41,351 nt of DNA from the IMG/VR virus record IMGVR_UViG_3300037042_003303, positions 1-41,351 of that record; one strand, written 5' to 3'. Shown here one piece after another: positions 16,013-23,639 of the stretch. Position numbers and translations under genes: made by a program. The notes under the pieces are model-generated. The model did not search any database. It was not told the origin of the DNA and saw only the letters and a list, made by a program, of their open reading frames with translations. The DNA is from a virus. Positions within the stretch are counted from its first letter, which is position 1. Each line of letters begins with the position of its first letter.

Positions 16013-16374
16013 GGAGCACCGGCGCGGAGCCACCGCGCGAAACGGCGAGGGGTCGGGGTGTAGGCCCACGCGATCAGACCGAGGTGGCGCCGGGTCGGGC
16101 GCCCGTCGATCCACCACGGCTCGCCGTGGGCGCGGGCTTGGGCGACGTGCCGCGCGACGAACCCGTCGCGGCGTTCAGACCACGTTGTATTGCGCGTCGC
16201 GGGGCGTTCCGCCATACGGGCCGGATCGCCCCCGGTACGGCGGTAGTTTGGCAAGAACCCGGTACCCGTGGCCGTTGACCGCCGATCGCCAGTGGCGACC
16301 GCCGACACGTCCGCGGCGCGGATGGCGGGTAGCGCCGCCTCCACCGCCGCGAGCGTGAGCCACGGGTAACGCAC
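16009..16374 (-). CDS. Hypothetical protein, basic and aromatic
   Basis: A 121-residue protein starting at a GTG that overlaps the previous TAG stop (TAGTG). It is rich in Arg and Trp: TTWSERRDGFVARHVAQ and PTRRHLGLIAWAYTP. These two segments form a pattern I have seen in unnamed phage proteins, but I cannot name a family. No membrane segment or catalytic motif. It belongs to the unit of small genes between the M23 peptidase and the helicase block and could be a virion or DNA-contacting protein. Confidence 0.55.
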   Translation of the reverse strand: MRYPWLTLAAVEAALPAIRAADVSAVATGDRRSTATGTGFLPNYRRTGGDPARMAERPATRNTTWSERRDGFVARHVAQARAHGEPWWIDGRPTRRHLGLIAWAYTPTPRRFARWLRAGAP

Positions 16375-16700
16375 TAGGCGGCCTTGGCGGCTTCTTCGCG
16401 GAACGCGTTGATCAACGCCGACTGATACTCGGTCGACAGGTTCCCCAGCGCGGACGGCACGAGATCCGCGAGGGCGTACCACGCCTGCGCGTCGCTCATC
16501 CGCGCCGGCTCGACCACCGGTTCGGGTTCGGGGACGCCCAGAACGTGATCGGCGACCTGCGCCAGCATCGGCGCAACATCGGGGTCGCTGGCGTACTTTC
16601 GCATCAGCATCGCGAGCCGAGCCTGCCCCATGCTTTCAACGAGGGCGATCAACGCGTTGACGTCGCCATTCCGGCGACGGCCATAGTAGTACCTTCTCAT
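16374..16700 (-). CDS. Hypothetical small helical protein
   Basis: A 108-residue protein with a basic, Tyr-rich N-terminus (MRRYYYGRRRNGD) followed by helical, mostly acidic sequence (NALIALVESMGQARLAML). The N-terminal RRRN resembles the RRNP motif in many other products of this window. No recognised family. Its ATG overlaps the upstream stop (ATGA) and its stop overlaps the downstream GTG, so three genes in a row are coupled. Confidence 0.55.
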   Translation of the reverse strand: MRRYYYGRRRNGDVNALIALVESMGQARLAMLMRKYASDPDVAPMLAQVADHVLGVPEPEPVVEPARMSDAQAWYALADLVPSALGNLSTEYQSALINAFREEAAKAA

Positions 16701-17440
16701 TTGCCCCCCTTGGCCGCGAGCAACGCCGCCAGACCCGCCATCAGTTCCTCTTTCTCAGACATCGCGGCGGCCTTCGGCTGGCGCGGTGCGCGCGGCTGGC
16801 GCGGTGCGCGCGGCTGGCGCGCGGCACGGGCGGCTTCGGCGGCGGCTGCGCGCTCCGCGGCGGCGCGTTCGGCCTCGGCGGCGGCGCGCTCCATCTCGCG
16901 CGCGGCGCGCTCGGCCTCACGCTTCGCCGCGGCGGCCTCCTGCTTCGATGCGGCGGACGCGCGGCGCGCGGTCGCGCGGTGCTCGCCGGCGGCCTCGCGG
17001 GCGCTGATCCGGGCGGTGGCGCGCTCGCCACGGCTGGCGGCGCGGTGCGCCCCGGCGAGGGTCGGCGGGATCTTTTCGGCCAGCGCGGCCTGCACGAACA
17101 CGCCGACGCCCGGCTCGGCCGGCACCTGCGACCCGAGGGCGAGCTTTGCGACGAACGCGGGGCCGGTCCCGAGGACGACAGCGTCGCCGAACGGGGTAGC
17201 GCGCCAGACGTAAACACGGTACGTCGACCGATCGACGCTCGCGTTGTAGACGTCGGGCTTGTCGGCGTTTTTGTGGCCCATGCCTGCGAGGGTATGAACC
17301 ACGGCGTTCACCTGCGCGGACTCACTGGTGAGCCCCTCGACGCGCGTAGCCAGCGCCTCAAAGCGGCCACCGTTGCGGATCAACGCATAGCGATTCACCG
17401 GGGGAACAACCCAGTCTCCGGCGGGATTTCGTCGCGACAT
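16697..17440 (-). CDS. RRNP-motif protein with Ala/Glu/Arg-rich helix
   Basis: A 247-residue protein starting at ATG 17440, with GGAGTG eight bases upstream. It begins MSRRNPAGD. Residues about 15-125 form a mixed globular domain (YRVYVWRATPFGDAVVLGTG). Residues about 130-215 are a long helix of Ala, Glu and Arg, then three tandem RQPRAP repeats and a short amphipathic C-terminus (LMAGLAALLAAKGGK). The repeats are visible as a tandem 15-bp unit around 16780-16825. No family recognised. A structural or DNA-binding role is plausible from charge and repeats. Confidence 0.6.
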   Translation of the reverse strand: MSRRNPAGDWVVPPVNRYALIRNGGRFEALATRVEGLTSESAQVNAVVHTLAGMGHKNADKPDVYNASVDRSTYRVYVWRATPFGDAVVLGTGPAFVAKLALGSQVPAEPGVGVFVQAALAEKIPPTLAGAHRAASRGERATARISAREAAGEHRATARRASAASKQEAAAAKREAERAAREMERAAAEAERAAAERAAAAEAARAARQPRAPRQPRAPRQPKAAAMSEKEELMAGLAALLAAKGGK

Positions 17441-17453
17441 ATTCACTCCAAAG

Positions 17454-18161
17454 TTAGGTTTTTGTGCGCCGGTAGACGCGGTATCCAAGGTACCCAAGGG
17501 CGCCGAGCGCCGCTACGGCCGTAACCGTCGACGCGACCTCGCCCGTACGCGCGCGGCTCGCGGCGGTGCGGAGCCGGCCGCTGATCTGTGTCGCGTCGAA
17601 CGGGGAGATCCCGCTGCGCGCGATCTCGTCGGCGACCCGCGTGTACAGCGTCGAGATAAACAGGTGCCGCGCGAACAACGCACGGGGATCGAAAAAGAGC
17701 CAGATGCCCGTACTGGCGGCCCGTTCGGAGGTAAGCCGTCCCCCGAGGTTGTACAGGGCTTCAGCCGCGGCCTTTTTGCCGTCGTAATCGGCGCGATTGC
17801 GCGCTAACTGCACCCACCAGATCGCCTTCGCATACGCATCGTCCACGGTCGCGGGTTGCGCGCTGTTGGCGGCGATGGCGTCGGGGTTCTTACTGTAGAA
17901 ATCCGCGCTGGTGCCGACCCCGAGCCCCGACTTCAAGGATTCGGGGAGGTACTCTTGCGCGGCGCGCACACCCGTCGAGACGGCGCCGCGCGCCGCGCCG
18001 GACACCGCCGCTTGCGCGCCGCGCGCCGCCGACTGGACGTAGCCGGCGCCGGGGACGTAGTCGGTCCACGCGCCATAAGCATCCGTTACCACGCCGGGCG
18101 CCTGCCCGTCTGGGGTCGGCCAGAGGACGTTACTGTACGGCGATGGTTGGAAGTTTAGCAC
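17454..18161 (-). CDS. Hypothetical tail-anchored membrane protein
   Basis: A 235-residue protein with Gly/Ala-rich N-terminal part (GARGAVSTGVRAAQEYLPES), a helical middle (DDAYAKAIWWVQLARNRADY) and a C-terminal hydrophobic span, VTAVAALGALGYLGYRVYRR, followed by basic residues, so the bulk is predicted to face away from the anchored tail. I prefer the GTG at 18161, six bases after AGGA and one base past the upstream stop; an ATG at 18182 is possible. It belongs to the group of at least ten proteins in this window with a C-terminal membrane span, expected for virion membrane proteins. Confidence 0.6.
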   Translation of the reverse strand: MLNFQPSPYSNVLWPTPDGQAPGVVTDAYGAWTDYVPGAGYVQSAARGAQAAVSGAARGAVSTGVRAAQEYLPESLKSGLGVGTSADFYSKNPDAIAANSAQPATVDDAYAKAIWWVQLARNRADYDGKKAAAEALYNLGGRLTSERAASTGIWLFFDPRALFARHLFISTLYTRVADEIARSGISPFDATQISGRLRTAASRARTGEVASTVTAVAALGALGYLGYRVYRRTKT

Positions 18162-18162
18162 G

Positions 18163-19125
18163 TTAGATCCTATCGAACGCATAGATCATGGATTCAAGGA
18201 TCGGGCGGCGGACGCTGTTACGCCGCGCGCCGTTGGTGCGCGTCGCCGGGACGACCGCCAACATGCCGCCACCCGCCGCGAGCTTGCGCGCCTTCGACTC
18301 GGCGAGCGACCGCGACGGGTACGGGCCGTGGCGTTTCGTGGCCTTGCCCCGCGTCTCGACAACATAGTGTCGATCATCCGCCGGGTTCTGGCGCATCCCA
18401 CCGCACCCGCACCCGCCGGGGTTGCGCCGCATCCCACCGCACCCGCAGCCGGGATTACGGCGCTCCGCACCCAACCGCGCCTCGACCCAAGGTTTCGACA
18501 GCAGACCGAACCGGCCGTCACCGATTGCCCACCCGATCTGAAAACGGGTATGAACCTTGATCACGTCTTTTGCGCGCCAACCGAGCGCCTTTGCGGCGGC
18601 TTGTGCTTCAGTCTTGCCCTTCCAAAACTTGACCTTGCTACCGTCGATCTTGTAACCGGCGTCCAGCGTCGATTCACCGAACGGGACGTACTGCGTGGGA
18701 TCTTCGGCGGGATTGCGGCGCGGGTTGAAAAGCCGGGTCTGGGCGCGAGCCGCGACGCGATCTTCATCGGCGCGGATACGGGCGAGGAAATCGCGGCCCC
18801 GCTTGGTGATCTTGACCTCAAGGCCCCCGTAGCCGTAGGGCTTCGCAGAAATCCACTTCGATCGCGCCATCGCGATAATGTGGTCGGGGAGCGGCGCACG
18901 CATGATCGTCAGGTCGCCGCGTTCAAGCGACGACAGGAACGCGCGGACATCGCTGTTACGGCGCGTCGGTCGCGGATTGACGGTCGTTATCGCGTATTCG
19001 CCGATCGTGACGCGGTGCAGGTCTAGCACGTCGCCGTGGCCGGGGTAGTCGTAGGCGAGGCGCAAGATCGCGCGGGCCGCGGTCGACGCGCGGACGTTCC
19101 GGGTCTTCGGGTTGTGACGCTTCAC
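18163..19125 (-). CDS. RRNP- and CGCGG-repeat protein
   Basis: A 320-residue protein. The start is the GTG at 19125 with GGAGG ahead, overlapping the upstream stop (GTGA); it begins KRHNP. Residues about 5-135 look globular with a helical core (ARAILRLAYDYPGHGDVL). A middle module (KIDGSKVKFWKGKTEAQAAA) resembles a small alpha-beta domain. Then come near-identical units, RRNPGCGCGG and RRNPGGCGCGG, and a basic C-terminal third. The paired Cys residues could bind metal. Not a family I recognise. The repeat is also clear at the DNA level (18392-18447). Confidence 0.6.
   Translation of the reverse strand: MKRHNPKTRNVRASTAARAILRLAYDYPGHGDVLDLHRVTIGEYAITTVNPRPTRRNSDVRAFLSSLERGDLTIMRAPLPDHIIAMARSKWISAKPYGYGGLEVKITKRGRDFLARIRADEDRVAARAQTRLFNPRRNPAEDPTQYVPFGESTLDAGYKIDGSKVKFWKGKTEAQAAAKALGWRAKDVIKVHTRFQIGWAIGDGRFGLLSKPWVEARLGAERRNPGCGCGGMRRNPGGCGCGGMRQNPADDRHYVVETRGKATKRHGPYPSRSLAESKARKLAAGGGMLAVVPATRTNGARRNSVRRPILESMIYAFDRI
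18392..18447. repeat. 20-bp direct repeat within the CGCGG protein gene
   Basis: Two identical 20-bp copies (18392-18411 and 18428-18447), 36 bp apart start to start, encode the repeated RRNP/CGCGG units. Third-position differences outside the copies suggest the unit was duplicated and is kept. Confidence 0.7.
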
Positions 19126-19304
19126 GATTGCCTCCGTAGTGCGGTCCACCCGCCGACGAGGATTACCAGCCCGAGCACCCACCACGGAACGCCCCGCGCT
19201 GCGCGTCCGCAGGCCCCGGAGCCGCCGCAACCGCACGCGCACGCGTCAGGGTCACCGAACACGGTGGGGCCGCCTTCCTGCGCCTGTGCGGGGTACCCTT
19301 GCAT
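19122..19304 (-). CDS. Small Cys-rich single-span membrane protein
   Basis: A 60-residue protein. The first half carries a cluster of cysteines and glycines (DACACGCGGSGACG), related to the CGCGG units of the next gene; the second half is a membrane span, WWVLGLVILVGGW, with a basic end (ALRRQS). It starts in a TAATG overlap with the gene upstream and ends in a GTGA overlap with the one downstream. Probably a small virion or envelope-associated membrane protein; no named family. Confidence 0.6.
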   Translation of the reverse strand: MQGYPAQAQEGGPTVFGDPDACACGCGGSGACGRAARGVPWWVLGLVILVGGWTALRRQS

Positions 19305-20191
19305 TACCGCATCCGCCCGAAGCTGCGACGCGGGTTTACATGGATGACTTCTTCGGGCGTGAACCAGATTTCCCGACTGCTTCCAAATCGGACGAGGTAA
19401 GACAACATAGCGCCCTCAAAAGGCCGCCCGACACGCACAACAGTTCCCGTGTAGTTGTGCTCTTGGGGCACACGCACCCGTGAACCGACGCTGATTTCAG
19501 TATTGCGGCGGCGCGGGTTCATCTCGACCGAGTATAGCGTTGCCGGGTGGACGCCCCGCCGCTTCGCGTATTTTGCGCGGCGACCGAGGGTATCCATCCG
19601 TTGCTGCTCTTCCCAAAACTGGCGGTCTGTGTCTCGGTCGATCCCGAGTTCCCGCGCAAGGCGCGCTGATCCGCTGCGAAGTTCCCGATCGCGAGTCGCC
19701 GCAATTCCCCGAGGACTCTGCGTGAGATAGTATGCCTTCTCATGCGCTAGATCCTCGGCGCGTGATAATGCTTGGTGCTCGCGAAGACGTTCTTTTGTAT
19801 GAGGCCCAGCGCGGTGCGACGCGTACAACTTCGCTTCGGCCTTCGCGATTGCCTTATCGGCGGCTTTGAGCTTCTTCTTGAACGCGCTGGGGTTTACGCG
19901 CTCGTTGAAGGTCGCCTTACCGCTTGACGCGGTGATCGCCGAAATCGAGCCGTCCGAGGCTTCATAGCCGATCTCTTGTTTGCGGGCGTCAAGCACGCGC
20001 ACTACCCGGACGGATTCGCCATCCTCGTCCACCAGACCCCGCACCTTGGCGCGGAGGACCACCTTGGCGTCTTCCAGCGCGGCGCGCCGGGTGACGTAAG
20101 GCCCGAGCTTCCCCGCGCTCTTGCCTTCGCGGGTGAACTTTGCATACCAGTCTTTCGTGCCCGTACCTGTTCGTGCGGCCATGCGCGCCAT
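19304..20191 (-). CDS. Hypothetical protein with SH3-like C-terminal domain
   Basis: A 295-residue protein; ATG 20191 follows GGGGG by four bases. The N-terminal 80 residues are alpha-beta (DWYAKFTREGKSAGKLGPY). A long helical, basic middle (AIAKAEAKLYASHRAG) follows. The C-terminal 65 residues look like a small SH3/KOW-type barrel: SVGSRVRVPQEHNYTGTVVR, then LVRFGSSREIWFTPEEVIHV. Two RRNP-like motifs (MNPRRRN and VNPRRSF) flank this domain. It is the first gene of the unit read from the promoter at 20211-20255. Function unknown. Confidence 0.6.
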   Translation of the reverse strand: MARMAARTGTGTKDWYAKFTREGKSAGKLGPYVTRRAALEDAKVVLRAKVRGLVDEDGESVRVVRVLDARKQEIGYEASDGSISAITASSGKATFNERVNPSAFKKKLKAADKAIAKAEAKLYASHRAGPHTKERLREHQALSRAEDLAHEKAYYLTQSPRGIAATRDRELRSGSARLARELGIDRDTDRQFWEEQQRMDTLGRRAKYAKRRGVHPATLYSVEMNPRRRNTEISVGSRVRVPQEHNYTGTVVRVGRPFEGAMLSYLVRFGSSREIWFTPEEVIHVNPRRSFGRMR

Positions 20192-20210
20192 ACTGCCCCC
20201 AGATACCACG

Positions 20211-20255
20211 AGGCTAACCGAGCGGGCGGCTACCTCCTACCCGCTCGCGTGCTAC
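20211..20255 (-). promoter_or_regulatory. Recurrent promoter element: GTAGCAC box, 32 bp, TAGCCT
   Basis: Minus strand: GTAGCAC (20249-20255), 32 bp, TAGCCT (20211-20216), 19 bp before the ATG at 20191. Here the box is inside the last codons of the M23 peptidase gene, so its conservation is not explained by intergenic space. Confidence 0.6.
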
Positions 20256-20790
20256 GCCAGCGCCAGAGCCCGTAGCCCCCGAGGACCAGCAGCCCGACCG
20301 CGGTGGTCAGCGCCCACGAATACGCGAGGTTACGCGCGGCGCCGTAGCCCGCACCGACGAGGGCGGACGCGAGGACATCCCAGCGGACGTACGGCGCCGG
20401 ATCAACCTCTTTGCCGTTGACGTAGACGATAAAATGTAGGTGGTTACCGGTCGATCGGCCCGTTGACCCGACGTAGCCGATCAGATCGCCGGCGTTGACG
20501 GTGATCCCCGGCCGCGCGACGATCGCGCTCATGTGGAGGTAGGCCGTCGCGATCCCGCTACCGTGGTCGATCTTGACCCAGTTACCCGTGACCGGCCCGA
20601 CCGACGCGGTCGTGACCTTGCCCGCCGCCGCAGCGTAGATCGGCGTGCCGTTCGGTGCGCCGAGGTCGATCCCGTTGTGTAGCTGGGGCTCTTTCGTGAC
20701 CGGGTTGATCCTCGGCCCAAACGGCGACGTGACCTTGTACGACCCAAGGGGGAGCGGCGACGCGAGCGCGACCGGGAAGGCTTCAGCCAC
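20230..20790 (-). CDS. M23-family peptidase with C-terminal membrane anchor
   Basis: A 186-residue LytM-type zinc endopeptidase that would cut peptide bridges in peptidoglycan. Zinc ligands are visible as His38 and Asp42 in HNGIDLG and His119 in HLHF; His86 (YLHMS) and His117 complete the site. The catalytic domain occupies residues 18-135. A membrane span (TTAVGLLVLGGYGLW, about 160-178) and a basic end follow. No signal peptide is present, so the enzyme is probably held in a virion or membrane and acts from there, as entry lysins of membrane-containing phages do. GTG start at 20790 with GGGGTGA upstream; last cistron after three beta-rich genes. Confidence 0.88.
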   Translation of the reverse strand: MAEAFPVALASPLPLGSYKVTSPFGPRINPVTKEPQLHNGIDLGAPNGTPIYAAAAGKVTTASVGPVTGNWVKIDHGSGIATAYLHMSAIVARPGITVNAGDLIGYVGSTGRSTGNHLHFIVYVNGKEVDPAPYVRWDVLASALVGAGYGAARNLAYSWALTTAVGLLVLGGYGLWRWRSTRAGRR

Positions 20791-20793
20791 GGG

Positions 20794-21174
20794 TCACCCC
20801 GCCGCGTCGCAGCCGAGGGCGATGGCGACCGATGCCGCGTTGGCGCCCCCGGTGACGGCGACCCGGAACTTGGTCGCAGGCCAAATCAAGTTTGCCACCG
20901 TAACCACGCCTGCAAGCAGCGGGAGTTGCGGCCCAAAGTTGAGCCATTCGTCCTGACCGCCCGGCGCGGGGTCCGCACGGATCGAGAACTGGGGTTGCAG
21001 CGTGACCGGGTCACCGGCACCGGCGAGCGCCCAGATCGAAAAGCGGGGCATACCGGCGCTCAAAAGCTCGTCGGTGTAGATCGTGACCGCGCCCGCGGTC
21101 ATATCCTGCCTGCGGTTGGCGGTGGCGACGGCGATACGCGGGCCGCCCGCGCCATACGACTGTGCGACAGGCAT
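20794..21174 (-). CDS. Candidate minor virion protein, beta-rich
   Basis: A 126-residue protein, dominated by short alternating strands: AGAVTIYTDELLS, FSIWALAGAGDPVTLQPQFS, KFRVAVTGGANAASVAIALG. The pattern looks like a small beta sandwich. It lies in a four-gene unit with two other beta-rich proteins and the M23 peptidase, and starts in a TAATG overlap. A minor capsid, vertex or spike component is a reasonable guess, with no direct motif to prove it. Confidence 0.5.
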   Translation of the reverse strand: MPVAQSYGAGGPRIAVATANRRQDMTAGAVTIYTDELLSAGMPRFSIWALAGAGDPVTLQPQFSIRADPAPGGQDEWLNFGPQLPLLAGVVTVANLIWPATKFRVAVTGGANAASVAIALGCDAAG

Positions 21175-21770
21175 TAGTAATACGCCCCTTCAATCTCCAG
21201 CATCGGGAGATTGTTGGTGTAAAGCTCAAAGTTTAGCTGACACTTCCAGAACCGGACAGCCTGACCGTTCCCCGGCGCGGTGAACGACATCAACGCAACC
21301 CGCTTGCCCGGCTGGAAATAGTCGGCGAGGTCTTCGGGTGACGTGATGGTCTGCAACCGTCGCGGGTCGGCGATCGACGCGTACTCGACCGAGCGGACGT
21401 TCATCGTACCCGTGAGGCTGATCGTCGGCGCCGGCGGGAGGAGCACCGCGACGAATAGCTGACCGGCGCCGGCCTTCCAGATCGGCTGCGAGCCGTTTAC
21501 GTCGCCGTACGGCGAGTAAATAGACCCGCGAAACTCGGGGCGCAGGTCGAAGATCGGCGACTCCCACGTCGCCACCCACGCCGGATCGTTGCCGCCGGGC
21601 GGCGCGCCGCTCGGCTGCCAAAGCACGTTCGCGACCGGCCCGAACCACGACGCCGGCGGGGTATCCGCAGGCTGAGGGCTCGGGATGGTCGTAGGCTGCC
21701 CCGGCCCCGGCACCGCGGGGTTGTCCCACGGCCCGAACGGGTGCATCATGCCGGGCGGCCAACGATTCAT
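21174..21770 (-). CDS. Candidate virion structural protein, beta-rich
   Basis: A 198-residue protein with a Pro-rich N-terminus (PAVPGPGQPTTIPSPQPAD) and a beta-rich remainder (QLFVAVLLPPAPTISLTGTM; VRFWKCQLNFELYTNNLPML). I prefer the ATG at 21770, which overlaps the upstream TAA as TAATG; an ATG five codons earlier (21785) is possible. The Pro-rich arm suggests an extended segment that bridges subunits, as in virion proteins. No named family. Confidence 0.5.
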   Translation of the reverse strand: MNRWPPGMMHPFGPWDNPAVPGPGQPTTIPSPQPADTPPASWFGPVANVLWQPSGAPPGGNDPAWVATWESPIFDLRPEFRGSIYSPYGDVNGSQPIWKAGAGQLFVAVLLPPAPTISLTGTMNVRSVEYASIADPRRLQTITSPEDLADYFQPGKRVALMSFTAPGNGQAVRFWKCQLNFELYTNNLPMLEIEGAYY

Positions 21771-22345
21771 TAGCGGTTCGTCCATGAAGAGCCGCCGCGA
21801 AGCTCCATACAATGCAGGATAATGTCGACGCGGAGGTTCGCGAGCAGCGGGGTGATGCCGATTTGCAGCGACGAACCGGCGTCAAGCATCAGACCCGACC
21901 CGCCAAGCTCGCCCGGCCGCTCGGCGGTGCCGACGCAGGTGGACGCAATACGCGACGTGATCTGGATCTTTTCGCCGTTTGACCGTTCCATACGGAACAG
22001 AAAACAGTCGCGCGGCCCGACGCCCGCCGGCAACGCGTTCGGCGCGAGCGTGACGAACGCGGCGCCGTTCAGCGCGATCAACTGCACCGGAATATCAAAC
22101 GTGATCGGCTGGATAACTTCGGTCCCGGCCGCCTGATTCAAGATGCCGACCGAGTATTCACGGACCATGTACCCGACGTTCGGGTTCGTCAGGAACAGCG
22201 GCGCGGTCGGAAAGAACGGCGCTTTGTAGAACGTCGGCTGACCGGCCGGCGTACCTTGGGCCATATCGTTGACGTTGACCGAACGGGTACGCGCGCTGGC
22301 GTCCGCTCCGGGGTACGGCTCGCCGCCCATTCCAAACTGGCGCAT
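21770..22345 (-). CDS. Candidate virion structural protein, beta-sandwich
   Basis: A 191-residue protein. After a flexible N-terminus (GGEPYPGADASARTRSV) the rest reads as a beta sandwich: ITFDIPVQLIALNGAAFVTL, DCFLFRMERSNGEKIQITSR, AGSSLQIGITPLLANLRVDI, ILHCMELRG. The order of an unclipped first strand, a Gly-rich turn, and a final strand ending in a short Arg-Gly motif recalls small virion proteins in unrelated phages. ATG has CGGAG seven bases upstream. First gene of the unit from the promoter at 22369-22413. Confidence 0.55.
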   Translation of the reverse strand: MRQFGMGGEPYPGADASARTRSVNVNDMAQGTPAGQPTFYKAPFFPTAPLFLTNPNVGYMVREYSVGILNQAAGTEVIQPITFDIPVQLIALNGAAFVTLAPNALPAGVGPRDCFLFRMERSNGEKIQITSRIASTCVGTAERPGELGGSGLMLDAGSSLQIGITPLLANLRVDIILHCMELRGGSSWTNR

Positions 22346-22368
22346 GTAGACTCCGAGGTGTCGAGGGT

Positions 22369-22413
22369 AGCGTACCGCGTAGCGCGTCCAGCGGCGAGGC
22401 GCTACCGTGCTAC
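22369..22413 (-). promoter_or_regulatory. Recurrent promoter element: GTAGCAC box, 32 bp, TACGCT
   Basis: Minus strand: GTAGCAC (22407-22413), overlapping the HNH endonuclease TAG stop (22410-22412), then 32 bp, then TACGCT (22369-22374), 23 bp before the ATG at 22345. It isolates the structural unit from the endonuclease insertion upstream. Confidence 0.65.
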
Positions 22414-23630
22414 GGCGCGTCCCCGGCCGCTCGTTGTTTGTTGGCCTTCGTGACGTAGGCGGCGATCTGGGAATCGGATAGCTGATGCTGACGTTTGACC
22501 TCGTTTCGATCCGCACCTGCGCGCAAATCCGCGAGGATAGCGGCGCGGGTTTCGGGCGGTAGGATCCCCCTCTGAATCCGGGCGATGGCAGCATCCAGCC
22601 CCGGCGGGCGTGGCAGGTGTCCCCACGATCGGCCCGATACGATGGCGTAGGCCGCACCGCGCGCAACGCCGAGCGCGCGTTGTACGGCTTGCATATCAGT
22701 CAGCGTACCGTCAACGATCTGCTCAAACACGGCTAGGATCTGCTCCGAAGTCACTTTGGCGCCGCCGTGGTCGTCGCCGACACGCCGGTTCATGGTCGCC
22801 GCGTCCGGCCACGGATACTGGAAACCGGGCGGCCGGTCTAGGTACTTCCGCGTCCGGCCCCGGAGGATCGAATCCGCCGTTATCTGCGGGATCCCAAGGT
22901 GCGCCGCAAACTGCACGCCTGACCAATGGTGATCGACATAAAGCTGAAAGGCGGCGCGTAACTGGTCGTCGCTGCATACGGCGGCGTGGTGGTGCTCGCC
23001 TTCGCGGCCGTTCGCCGTTGCACGCTCGGGGCGGACTAACCCCAACTCTTGACGCGTCTCACCCCGCACAATGTTTGCCGCAACATCGACGCTGCATGAC
23101 CAAAGATCGGCTAAATCCGGCATCGTTAGCTTTTTTTCGTTGTAGAATCGCAAACCTTGATCGAGTAGCGCCTTATCCAAGGTTTTTCCTTGATACCATA
23201 CTTCAGTCCGCGTAGGCCGTTCGCGCGCCTCGACACGGGCGCGTCGGTGCTGGATGACGTCGCGCATGTTTTCGCTACGGGTTCCCCACTGAAGGTTACA
23301 AAGCCGGTTGTCGTCGGTTCCCCCGGCGCCGTGGCGGACGTCCGTATGATCCGGCTGGGTCGGCGGCCCGTCGAACGTCAGGATCACAAGGCGATGAAGT
23401 AGGTGCGTCTCGGCGCTCCCACCTTCCGCCCGTGTAATGCCGAGACTACGGTAGCCCGAAGGCATGAGCGTTGCCTTCAGGTCTTGCACGCCGCGCCCGC
23501 GCACGTTCGATTTTGCGCGGCCCAGATTGCTCACAAAGTAGCGGTCGGAACAGTCAGGAATCGGTGCCCAAACTTCGATCCCTTGTTGGGCCAACTCACG
23601 GGCATTTTCGGATCGGTCCCACAGCCGCAT
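22410..23630 (-). CDS. HNH homing-type endonuclease with NUMOD4 motif
   Basis: A 406-residue protein. NUMOD4 is visible near residues 19-45 (EVWAPIPDCSDRYFVSNLGR), and an HNH core near 75-115: HLLHRLVILTFDGP, then PDHTDVRHGAGGTDDNRLCN, ending LQWGT. The C-terminal 200 residues contain three helix-turn-helix-like repeats (DLADLWSCSVDVAANIV; VQFAAHLGIPQITADSIL; MQAVQRALGVARGAAYAIV), expected to read a DNA target. Family role: site-specific cleavage that spreads the gene or disables a competing genome. No intron is evident here, so it is probably free-standing. GGAGG precedes the ATG. Confidence 0.85.
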   Translation of the reverse strand: MRLWDRSENARELAQQGIEVWAPIPDCSDRYFVSNLGRAKSNVRGRGVQDLKATLMPSGYRSLGITRAEGGSAETHLLHRLVILTFDGPPTQPDHTDVRHGAGGTDDNRLCNLQWGTRSENMRDVIQHRRARVEARERPTRTEVWYQGKTLDKALLDQGLRFYNEKKLTMPDLADLWSCSVDVAANIVRGETRQELGLVRPERATANGREGEHHHAAVCSDDQLRAAFQLYVDHHWSGVQFAAHLGIPQITADSILRGRTRKYLDRPPGFQYPWPDAATMNRRVGDDHGGAKVTSEQILAVFEQIVDGTLTDMQAVQRALGVARGAAYAIVSGRSWGHLPRPPGLDAAIARIQRGILPPETRAAILADLRAGADRNEVKRQHQLSDSQIAAYVTKANKQRAAGDAP

Positions 23631-23639
23631 AGTACCTCC

